DNA of 10,753 bases, taken from positions 1 to 10,753 of the forward strand of contig MLAK01000113.1 in NCBI GenBank assembly GCA_001839685.1, in the 5' to 3' direction. The first letter of the stretch is position 1. Every line of letters begins with the position of its first letter. The notes under the pieces are model-generated. The model had not been told where the DNA came from and did no database searches. It saw nothing but the letters and a program-made list of their open reading frames with translations. Shown here piece by piece: positions 1 to 6,986 of this stretch. This stretch comes from Tritrichomonas foetus (Eukaryota > Parabasalia > Tritrichomonadida > Tritrichomonadidae). The position numbers and the translations under genes were made by a program.

Positions 1-15
1 GAATATATAAAAATG

Positions 16-524
16 TTATGAATAGAATAATTTTTCATTCGTTGGTTTCATTTCTGGATATTTATAGGGGGTGGTCATGACCCAAACATAATATATATGT
101 TTCCAGATGCATCTACCATTAAATTCTCGCATTTTAAATCTCGGTGTACTATTTTTTTATTTTGGTGGATATACTTGATCAATGAAAACATCTGCGCAAA
201 TATAACTTTGCTTTTCTTCTCAGGAATAGAGCCTCGACTATTTATATAACACAATAAAGTTTCTCCTCCGATAAGTTCACTCAGGTAGCAAATATTTCCA
301 TCATACTCGAATCTATCATATACAGAAACAATATATGGGTGGTTTAACATTTTCATTATATTCATTTCGTTATCAACATCGCTCTGAATAGGTGAATCCA
401 ATATTTTTATTGCAACGTGGAGCTTTGTTTCATCATGTTGGGCCATATAAACATTACAAAATGTCCCATGTCCAATATCTTCAATTATTGTAAAGTATCC
501 CAGAAGTGGATGCAGAATCTTCAT
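16..524 (-). pseudogene. Truncated CAMK-like Ser/Thr protein kinase (N-lobe plus catalytic loop only)
   Basis: An open frame of 149 codons starts at the ATG at 522-524 and ends at TGA 75-77. It shows a glycine-rich loop (IGHGTFCNVY, about residues 17-26), the ATP-binding lysine in VAIK (about residue 40), a helix C glutamate (NEMNIMKML) and the catalytic loop HRDLKCEN. Where the DFG motif should follow (NIYIIDFG-like in relatives) it reads NIYIMFGS and then stops, so the metal-binding Asp is gone. Right after the stop, in another frame (bases 78-16), comes TTPYKYPEM, which resembles the TPxYxxPEM motif that lies well after DFG in intact kinases. This suggests an activation-loop deletion plus a frame change; no further C-lobe is visible before the window edge. 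A functional kinase is very unlikely. The family match is strong in style (HRDLKxEN with an acidic ENxMxD follow-up), but the subgroup is inferred. No clear initiator motif precedes the ATG. Confidence 0.8.
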
Positions 525-1331
525 TTGTTGCTATTTTTCCAAATTAACAGCCCATTGAATATTTAATTTCGATTTAATCAAATAATCAATATACTTTGAA
601 ACACATTGGAATTGTGCGACCTTTTTATTAATTCCATATCTTCTTTTGTTTATGATTATTCGCTCAAAATTTTTAGGTAAGAGGAACTATATATGCATAT
701 ATCATTAATCAAGAAATTACAATAAATATAAATGTTTCTTTCTGGAGTTATACCGAAATTTAATGGTTATCATTTCTATTAGAAATAAATAAAAAATTGC
801 ATTGTATTGAAATAGGGATCCGAAATTTCCTTGTGTTAGGTTGACTTTATTTAATACTTCTGTTTTTACATGTAAAATTGTTGGAACAAGTAGTTTAATC
901 AATTGTTTTGTTCATTGAAAGATTAAGAACACTTTTTCAAATATCAGAAATTTCTGTACATCAGAGCGCATTATGCATAATTCGGAAATAATTTATTCAT
1001 TATTTTTGATCAAAAGTCATTGTTTTAAAGATAATATTGTCTTGGAGAGTAGATTCATTTAAATGGGAAAGAAATTAAAAACATTAGTTTTTTAGTGGAG
1101 ATTTCATTAATTTGACATTTTGTCATTCTGTGATTGTAGTTTATTAATTGTCGTATATATACTGATTGATTTAGATGAAAATAGAAGAAATTGATGAGTA
1201 TTAATCATTAAATCGTCAAGACAAAGAAAACACAATTTTTTATAGTAAATAAGAAGTTAAATCTCTTCTAAATTTTAATAAAATGAATATGAAACATTCG
1301 AGAAAATAAAACATAGATTTTATAATTAAAC
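525..1331. other. Spacer without a supportable gene
   Basis: About 800 bases of AT-rich sequence with stops scattered in all frames. The longest minus-strand frame here (717-902, 61 codons) has no recognisable motif, no initiator motif, and a composition like the surrounding spacer. I see no repeat array, tRNA-like boxes or promoter. Confidence 0.6.
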
Positions 1332-1767
1332 TTAATAAAGAAAAGAATCAAAATGTTTTCTAATCTTCCTATTACTATTTTGTCTTGAAAGTATAGGATA
1401 TATTATGCGAGCTGCTCTATCATCTTCATCAAGTGGTGGAAGAGTCCAAGTTCTATTTTTTTCGTAATATTCATCAACTAATATCCAACCAGGATCACAT
1501 CCATGAATCATAATATGACCAAGTTTGTTTTCTACATCCAATTACAGTGGAAATCTTTTTTTCATGTTTCGGGGAAAAATTCGATAATTTTTGAAACTTT
1601 GTATCATACCTGGAACATGAGAATGGATTAACTGAATCTGTGTTCGATAAAAGATTCAGCATTTACAACATCAAATATAACACACTTGCCTAAGGAAGTT
1701 TAATTTTCGTCAATGATGCGTTCTTGTCAAACTCATCAAATTCATGACATGGTTTACAAACTACCTT
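1332..1767 (-). pseudogene. Unidentified degenerate coding relic
   Basis: Three consecutive minus-strand stretches in shifting frames look more protein-like than the spacer. Bases 1767-1690 read as a C-x-x-C-containing acidic segment beginning KVVCKPCHEFDEFDKN. Bases 1699-1628 read GKCVIFDVVNAESFIEHRFS. From about 1655 to 1332 a third frame carries one internal TAA (1542-1544), then a 69-codon stretch that includes HGCDPGWILVDEYYEKNRTW and DEDDRAARIIYPIL. The first in-frame methionine of the last piece lies well inside it, so it is not an independent gene. The pieces are adjacent and on one strand, which fits a gene decayed by frameshifts. I do not recognise the family, and it does not match the kinases in this window. 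It could be chance. Confidence 0.3.
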
Positions 1768-1883
1768 GTGACTGAGTTATTTCATCCAGCTTGGATGCAC
1801 TGATCAATGATTTCTGACTGACTGTATATCTCCTTATTTGGAAGTGTCGAATTATTAGGTTTAAGTTTTTTAGGGAAATTATA

Positions 1884-2131
1884 GTATTCGAAAATCATAA
1901 GAAAATAACTCATATGTTGTAAAACATCATATAAAAGAATGATATTTTCATGAATGAGATGTTTCAGGGATTCAACTTCTTGTTGAAAAGTTTCCCATTT
2001 ATCTGATTCGCAAATATAAAGAACTTTAACCTACTCTGTATATGACATTAGTGACTTGATATTTTGTTGCATAACATCCTTGTCCAATCATTTCACAAAA
2101 TTCGTAATTTCGGAGAACTGTTCATTCGGAA
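1884..2131 (-). pseudogene. Relic N-lobe of a protein kinase, paralogue of the kinase at 9108-10166
   Basis: Read on the minus strand, this stretch aligns base by base with about 9890-10138. One frame reads YEFCEMIGQGCYATKYQVTN, against YEFHEVIGKGGYATVYKVTN in the fuller copy. After a short deletion and frame change another reads KVLYICESDKW, then FQQEVESLKHL, then HENIILLYDV, against KVIFAKDSNKW, FHQEVEALMHL and HDNIIRLYDA. The glycine loop, the VAIK-type lysine and the helix C glutamate can all be placed. At least two indels and an in-frame stop break it, and similarity ends after the hinge (MIFEY). Nothing of the C-lobe can be found downstream. An upstream open stretch (ATGs near 2180) may hold its old N-terminus, but this is weak. 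It is a clear dead gene copy. Confidence 0.8.
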
Positions 2132-3240
2132 ATTTAAGACAGTGGTTTTCTTGTAGCTCTCCCCTTTTCATTTGCATATTTTCAAGAGATTCCAGTTGTT
2201 AAAGTTTTTGCTTTCGAAGAATGAACAATAGATTTTTGGAAAATGTGATGCAAAACCCCTAATGATTATCAAAATTGTGCCCTAATCGAATTGAAAAAAT
2301 TCTAAGAGTGACAGTATTTTGGTTTGTGTTAATTGATAAGGATCTTACAATTATTAAATATTCAGAATGCATGTCAAAAATTGAGTTTGAATGATTTGTT
2401 CACATTTTTTGATGGATTTTGAATGTGAATTCAAGCTTAATAAAATTCTCAAAAGTTGATATTATCGTCCAAATTGAAAGACAAACATTCTATGCCTCAA
2501 TTAATTTTCAATCACAAGTAATAATGTATAAATAGAGTCCAGCATTTAGAAATATTTAATTGCGATTGTGTGAAAAATATCATTTATCGATCATGTATTT
2601 CCAAAAGAAATGATACAATATTCAATAGGCTTTAGGATTTGAAAGATTAATATTCAATTGACAATAAATTTAATAAATTAAATTAAAAGCAGTTTAGACG
2701 AGTAAATAAAGATTTGGATAATTAAATTCTGTGAAAACTAATTCAACAAGTCCAATTTATAAAGAAATTCCAAGATTAATGAGTTTGAAATATATATGAG
2801 AAAACATGATCAAAAATGGAGAATCTCTCACATTATTGATTCAGGAAAACATAATGGAAGTTGAACAATCACAATTAATTGAATAACATAGAAATTTTTT
2901 ACGAAAAAATATTTTTTCAATTGAGATAAGACACTTTGCGTAAATTATTATGAGAGTTTTTTATTTTGAACATTCATCAAGAAAATAAAGAATCACTTTC
3001 CTAACAAAACGAAACAATCCATAAAATTTATGCCAATGAATAAAACATACACACTCATATGGAATTTATGCTTTATACCATCACTTTTCTTGAAATAATG
3101 ATAAAAGAAATATTCTTTTTATTCTTAAATTAATTCATAACATTTATTCAATTATTTTTCCTGCCAAGATTGATAGTATTTTGATAAAAGCAATAGTAAT
3201 CATATATCATTTTGTTGTTTTTAGTATACATGAATGAATG
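2132..3240. other. Long spacer, no supportable gene
   Basis: About 1.1 kb of AT-rich sequence. I scanned it for open frames, relic kinase motifs, RNA-gene boxes and repeats and found nothing firm. Stops are frequent on both strands. Confidence 0.55.
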
Positions 3241-3256
3241 TGAAGAAAAACTTTAC

Positions 3257-3260
3257 TTTA
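3257..3260 (-). terminator. Candidate TAAA polyadenylation signal
   Basis: Immediately after the TAG stop (3262-3264) of the coiled-coil gene, the minus strand reads TTAAAGTAAAG, giving TAAA within 2 bases of the stop and again 5 bases on. UAAA overlapping or hugging the stop codon is the known cleavage signal in Trichomonas vaginalis. The tetramer is common in AT-rich DNA, so position is the only support. Confidence 0.35.
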
Positions 3261-3261
3261 A

Positions 3262-4722
3262 CTACAGAGCTTGAAGTGAAGATACCATTTCTTCTATTTT
3301 TCTGTATGTTATATTTAGTTTTTCATTAAGTTCTCCGATAAAATCACTTTTTTGAAGTATTTGATGAGTTTGTTCTTGAATTTGTTGCTGTCTATTGATT
3401 ATCTTCATAATACTGTTAAGATCATCTTTTATTTCTTGTAGGTTTTGTTCCCATTTCTTCTTCATTTCTTTTAATTTTGTTGAATTTTTGGAGTCTTCCA
3501 CTTTTTCTCCATCAAGAGTGGTTTTTTGCAGTTTGATTTGTGGTTGATTTTGATGTTTCTTGATCAAAAATTTCACTTTTTTCTTTTGAGTCTTTTCTGG
3601 CTGAGCAAATTCAATGGACTTGGTTTGATTAAGCTCTGGTGTAACTTTTGTCAATGATTTTCTTTTCCTCTGAATTTTTTGATGAGATTTTCCAGTAGCG
3701 TCTAGTTTTGAATCAACAATCTTCTTAAGTTGTAACAATTTATCTTGTAGTTCACTTTGTTGTTTTTCAAAATTGGTGACATTTAAGAGTGATTTTCCGA
3801 TTTGGATTTGCCAAGTTAATAAAACACTTTTCCGGTTGTACGATTTCAATAATAAAGCTTGATTGGAAGTAATATTACTTTCCTCCATCTGAGTTTCGAG
3901 TTTGATTATTTTCTGATCTATTTTGGTTGATTCTTGCTTTAAAAGTGACAAACATCTTAATAGTTGTGATTTCTCAATTAGTGTGAATTCTTTTTTCTTG
4001 GATATCACTTTGGCTTTGAGAATATATTCTTTAAGTAACTTAGGTGTAACTTTCGTTGGCTTAAAATTTTCTACGTTTTCCATGACTCCTTGTGCTTCTT
4101 GGGTAAGTTCATTAATCGCTGTGATATTGGATCTACCCAAAATTTTATGAATTGTTTTACATTTGAAGATGATATTGGGAATTAAGCTGTGATTTTCAGT
4201 TTGAACAAGAACCATATAGTCAGTTGCGATTTGTAGTGAAACGTTTTTACACTTATCTTGAATTTCTCTCATAGTACTATTGTATTTTGAACTTTTTGTG
4301 CCTGAATATACAAAACTTAGTTTTTGGTTACAATTTATTAATTTGATGAAGTTTTTGAAAAGTGTGTTTTTTGCTTTCTGATATAATTTAAAATCTGATT
4401 GATTAATAATTGACAGATTCTCATATTCATTTACCATTTCTTCTGCTGATTTTGATTCAACAAGTAAATCATTTATTGTCTGGTTTATTTTGAATTCATA
4501 CTGTTGATATAGTATAGTTGATTTATTTATCATTTTCATTTGCTTTTCCGATAAAGTTTGATTTCGACTTTGAAGTTGGTGGACTAATGCATATGCTCTC
4601 ATTGCAGATTGTGCTGTTACTTTAAGCTCTTCGTCATTCAAATTCTTTGATTTATGTGAATGCACTTTAACACTTGATTTAGCTGCGCTAAGTCCTATTA
4701 ATAAATATAAAATCGTTAGCAT
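3262..4722 (-). CDS. Predicted secreted coiled-coil glycoprotein, function unknown
   Basis: The protein has 486 residues. Residues 1-15 (MLTILYLLIGLSAAK) look like a short signal peptide with a hydrophobic core and a small-residue cleavage site near A13/A14. The rest is hydrophilic and largely helical, rich in Lys, Gln, Glu, Leu and Asn, with heptad-like coiled-coil stretches near residues 30-130, 200-345 and 415-486. I count 14 N-x-S/T sequons (N54, 66, 80, 102, 107, 148, 160, 177, 199, 283, 314, 365, 413, 470), which fits passage through the secretory pathway. There are only four cysteines (131, 158, 188, 257), enough for two disulfides. A basic, low-complexity segment lies at about 345-410. 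I see no membrane segment after the signal peptide and no GPI-type hydrophobic tail, so secretion is more likely than anchoring. I recognise no enzyme or adhesin family. The ATG is well placed 12 bases after an initiator-like TCATTTC. Confidence 0.85.
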   Translation of the reverse strand: MLTILYLLIGLSAAKSSVKVHSHKSKNLNDEELKVTAQSAMRAYALVHQLQSRNQTLSEKQMKMINKSTILYQQYEFKINQTINDLLVESKSAEEMVNEYENLSIINQSDFKLYQKAKNTLFKNFIKLINCNQKLSFVYSGTKSSKYNSTMREIQDKCKNVSLQIATDYMVLVQTENHSLIPNIIFKCKTIHKILGRSNITAINELTQEAQGVMENVENFKPTKVTPKLLKEYILKAKVISKKKEFTLIEKSQLLRCLSLLKQESTKIDQKIIKLETQMEESNITSNQALLLKSYNRKSVLLTWQIQIGKSLLNVTNFEKQQSELQDKLLQLKKIVDSKLDATGKSHQKIQRKRKSLTKVTPELNQTKSIEFAQPEKTQKKKVKFLIKKHQNQPQIKLQKTTLDGEKVEDSKNSTKLKEMKKKWEQNLQEIKDDLNSIMKIINRQQQIQEQTHQILQKSDFIGELNEKLNITYRKIEEMVSSLQAL

Positions 4723-4729
4723 GAGAGAT

Positions 4730-4736
4730 GAAATGA
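4730..4736 (-). promoter_or_regulatory. Initiator-like motif for the coiled-coil glycoprotein gene
   Basis: On the minus strand, TCATTTC fits the trichomonad Inr consensus TCA-Y-T-W-Y. If the A at 4734 is +1, the 5' UTR is 12 bases, within the short range known for Trichomonas. A second, poorer TCA lies 5 bases further on. Confidence 0.45.
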
Positions 4737-4889
4737 AGAGGTTTCAGTTTTATTCAAAGTGAATTTTTTTCAATTTATTGTTGTACGATAAAATTAACGG
4801 TCACCATCATTTCAGATATCAATCTTTTGTGAGTTTTCAGAAATTTCTAAGATAACATTTTTATAAATGTAAACTTTTTGAAAAGGTTT

Positions 4890-4896
4890 TCATTTT
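4890..4896 (+). promoter_or_regulatory. Initiator-like motif for the USP7-like gene
   Basis: TCATTTT fits TCA-Y-T-W-Y. With the A at 4892 as +1, the 5' UTR is 23 bases. The motif runs into a T tract, so a chance match is possible. Confidence 0.4.
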
Positions 4897-4914
4897 TTTT
4901 TTTCGCAATCTGGA

Positions 4915-6966
4915 ATGAGTTTCGACTTCACAGTCGGCTTTCCACTAAAGCAGGTGATATCATCAGTGGACCCAATTGAAGTCGAGCTCACTAGCATTGA
5001 TGGAATCACTTTTTACATATCTGTGATTTTTCGAAATCATAGACTTTCTATTCTTGGAGTGAAATTACGTGCTGATCCTATTGAAAAATTGCCAATAACC
5101 ACTTTTATTGAAATAATGATAAAGAATAATGTGAAAAATTCTGAAAATTATATCTCAAATGAAGTGACCTTTTGGCCAGATTGCTACACTGAAACATTAT
5201 ACCCAGGAACGATAAAATTATCTGAAATTTCTGAATACTTGTCAAATAATGGCAAAAAGTTAAAATTTTATCTTAGCCTAAAAATAATGGAAAACCCAAA
5301 ACAGTTAAAAGTGCCAAATACAGAAGTGATTATGACTGAAGATATACAATCATCTGATAGTATTGATTCCAAATCGGTAGAGAGTGATCAAAAGAAATCA
5401 GATTATATTTTTCGTGAACAAACAGAAAAAAACAACTATTTAATGAAAAAACGGAAAAAACCACCAATTTTAAATTTATCACATTCAGATTCCTCCGAAG
5501 ATTCACAAACTGAGCATTTACCATCAAATTCCAATTCAGATTATTCAGCAAAAAATAAAAACATTTCAAATTCAAACAAAAATACAAATTCTACTTATAC
5601 TTCAACTTCAACTTCAACTTCAAATTCAGCTCCAAATTCAATTTCAAACGAAAATTCAAATCAAATATCGATAGAAACTGAGAATGATAATTGTTTTTTA
5701 GATGAATGTAATCAAGCCAAACAATATTTTATCGGAATTAAAAATAATCAACTCTTAAATAATCAGGATTCACTTTATTTGAATAGTGTTTTTCAAATTC
5801 TTTTTCACCTTCCAATTTTTCGGAAATTAGTTTATGAATTCCATTCAGAAAAAGATAATAATTATAAAAATATGATTCCATATAATTTACAAAAACTTTT
5901 TTATGAGCTTGATTTGGCTTCATGCAATAAAAAGTACAGAAAAAAGAACAATGATTTGAAAAATAAGAATAAAATAACAGATTTCATATCATCTGATTAC
6001 TTTATTAATTCATTAGGATGGAATCAAAATGATTTTTTTACTCAACATAGTATTCATGACTTTTTTCGAATACTCTTTTCAAGTTTTAATGATCAAAAAA
6101 TCCTAGAAATTTTTAAAGGTACACTTGTTCAAACAATTTCTCAAAATTCAATTCAAAACACAGCACAAATGAATATTAAAGGCAAAAATGGACATTCACT
6201 CACGAAAAGCAACGAAGATTTCTTTAATATTTCATTAAATATTAAAGGATTTAATAGTATTGAAGAAAGTTTAAGCAGATTTACTTCAAAAGAATCAATT
6301 AATCGAAAATCTGATGGGAAAAATAACGGTTTAACGATTCAAACAACTTTTGTAACTCTTCCAATAGTCCTTCAAATATTTTTGAACAGATTAGAATATG
6401 ATTCGCATGAAGATACCAATAAAATAAATGGCCAGGTTCGCTTTCCTTTAAATCTTGATATGAATAAATTTGTAATTCCGAACGATCAAAATCTAAATTA
6501 CATTTATACGTTATATTGTGTATTGGTTCATGAAGGAGATCCATTGGATGGAGGAAAATATTACACATATATAAATCATTTCGATTTTAATAAAAACAAG
6601 AAATCCCAACAAAATGAAGAAATCAAATCTAAAAACAATGAGGTAATCCATGAAAGCAATAGTTTAAAGGAAGAAAGTGATAGAAATACTAAAGAAGGAG
6701 ATGATTTTATCAACCAATGGCTTTTATTTGATAATGAAATTGTAAAACAAACTACGGAAAATAACGCAATTGAAAAGAATTTTGGTGGGGATGAAGTAAA
6801 TACTTCTGCTGTGATGTTGATTTATGTTCGAAATGATTCTTTACAAAGAATTTTTGATGTTGATTTCACTTTTCTTCATTATTTAAACAGAAAAACACAA
6901 ATAATTCAAAAAAAATCGCAATCAATAAAAGAAAGAAGCATAGAAATGTATTTTCATTTACTTTAA
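4915..6966 (+). CDS. USP7-like ubiquitin-specific protease homologue (C19), N-terminal part, predicted catalytically dead
   Basis: 683 codons. Residues 1-125 look like the MATH/TRAF-type domain that opens USP7 (FDFTV start, beta-rich, ending KFYLSLKIMEN). Residues 130-255 are a Ser/Asn/Thr-rich low-complexity linker with a basic patch KKRKKPP at about 178. The USP fold follows: IGIKN (273-277), YLNSVFQILF, FRKLVYEF, SLGWNQNDFFTQHSIHDFFRIL, FNISLNIKG, TLPIVLQIFLNRLEYD, VRFPLNLDM, CVLVHEGDP, LLFDNEIV and AVMLIYVRN, in the same order as in USP7. The Cys box (NQGATCYMNS in the family) reads NNQDSLYLNS, so the nucleophile is Leu287. The His box (GGHYxxY) reads GGKYYTY, so the general base is Lys548. 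FDN near 605-607 still matches the third catalytic position region. Active USP7 removes ubiquitin from substrates, but this copy should not; ubiquitin or substrate binding is the inferred remaining role. The frame ends at TAA 6964-6966, just past the USP domain, where USP7 would continue into its ubiquitin-like array. That array follows in another frame. Confidence 0.9.
   Translation: MSFDFTVGFPLKQVISSVDPIEVELTSIDGITFYISVIFRNHRLSILGVKLRADPIEKLPITTFIEIMIKNNVKNSENYISNEVTFWPDCYTETLYPGTIKLSEISEYLSNNGKKLKFYLSLKIMENPKQLKVPNTEVIMTEDIQSSDSIDSKSVESDQKKSDYIFREQTEKNNYLMKKRKKPPILNLSHSDSSEDSQTEHLPSNSNSDYSAKNKNISNSNKNTNSTYTSTSTSTSNSAPNSISNENSNQISIETENDNCFLDECNQAKQYFIGIKNNQLLNNQDSLYLNSVFQILFHLPIFRKLVYEFHSEKDNNYKNMIPYNLQKLFYELDLASCNKKYRKKNNDLKNKNKITDFISSDYFINSLGWNQNDFFTQHSIHDFFRILFSSFNDQKILEIFKGTLVQTISQNSIQNTAQMNIKGKNGHSLTKSNEDFFNISLNIKGFNSIEESLSRFTSKESINRKSDGKNNGLTIQTTFVTLPIVLQIFLNRLEYDSHEDTNKINGQVRFPLNLDMNKFVIPNDQNLNYIYTLYCVLVHEGDPLDGGKYYTYINHFDFNKNKKSQQNEEIKSKNNEVIHESNSLKEESDRNTKEGDDFINQWLLFDNEIVKQTTENNAIEKNFGGDEVNTSAVMLIYVRNDSLQRIFDVDFTFLHYLNRKTQIIQKKSQSIKERSIEMYFHLL
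5599..5622 (+). repeat. ACTTCA hexamer repeat (4 units) within the USP7-like linker
   Basis: Four perfect tandem copies of ACTTCA code for alternating Thr-Ser. They sit in a longer TTCAAAT/TTCAACT-type degenerate tract (about 5520-5660) that codes for the Ser/Asn/Thr-rich linker. This looks like replication slippage in a disordered region. Confidence 0.85.
6864..6966 (+). other. Frame-change zone joining the two USP7-like parts, with A8 slippery heptamer
   Basis: The frame used by the downstream part is open from 6864 (just after a TGA at 6861-6863), and the upstream frame is open to 6966. A single -1 change inside this zone therefore yields one continuous protein. An eight-A run sits at 6908-6915, and in the upstream frame it is read as A AAA AAA at 6909-6915, the classic layout for -1 slippage. 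Downstream of it, the lower frame reads KRKKHRNVFSF followed by TLITEESI, which resembles the basic helix and first strand that link the USP7 catalytic domain to its first ubiquitin-like domain better than the upstream frame does. No strong hairpin or pseudoknot follows; AAATG/CATTT is the best stem. A one-base loss from an A9 run (a mutation or a homopolymer sequencing error) explains the data equally well or better. Confidence 0.65.
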
Positions 6967-6986
6967 TTACAGAAGAATCGATAAAA

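Larger units (their letters stand above)
4723..4914. promoter_or_regulatory. Divergent promoter between the glycoprotein and USP7-like genes
   Basis: This 192-base gap lies between two divergent start codons and must hold the 5' control of both. Each side carries an initiator-like motif close to its ATG (listed separately). The interior is AT-rich with an 11-base T run at 4893-4903. No TATA-type element at a fixed distance stands out, as expected for trichomonad core promoters, which are built on Inr elements. Confidence 0.5.

Noticed and set aside
717..902. 61-codon minus-strand frame in the spacer
   Set aside because: Hydrophobic, AT-driven composition, no initiator motif, no family resemblance.
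3923..4150. Open frame on the plus strand opposite the coiled-coil gene
   Set aside because: It lies fully antisense to a well-supported long gene and has no motif or initiator of its own.
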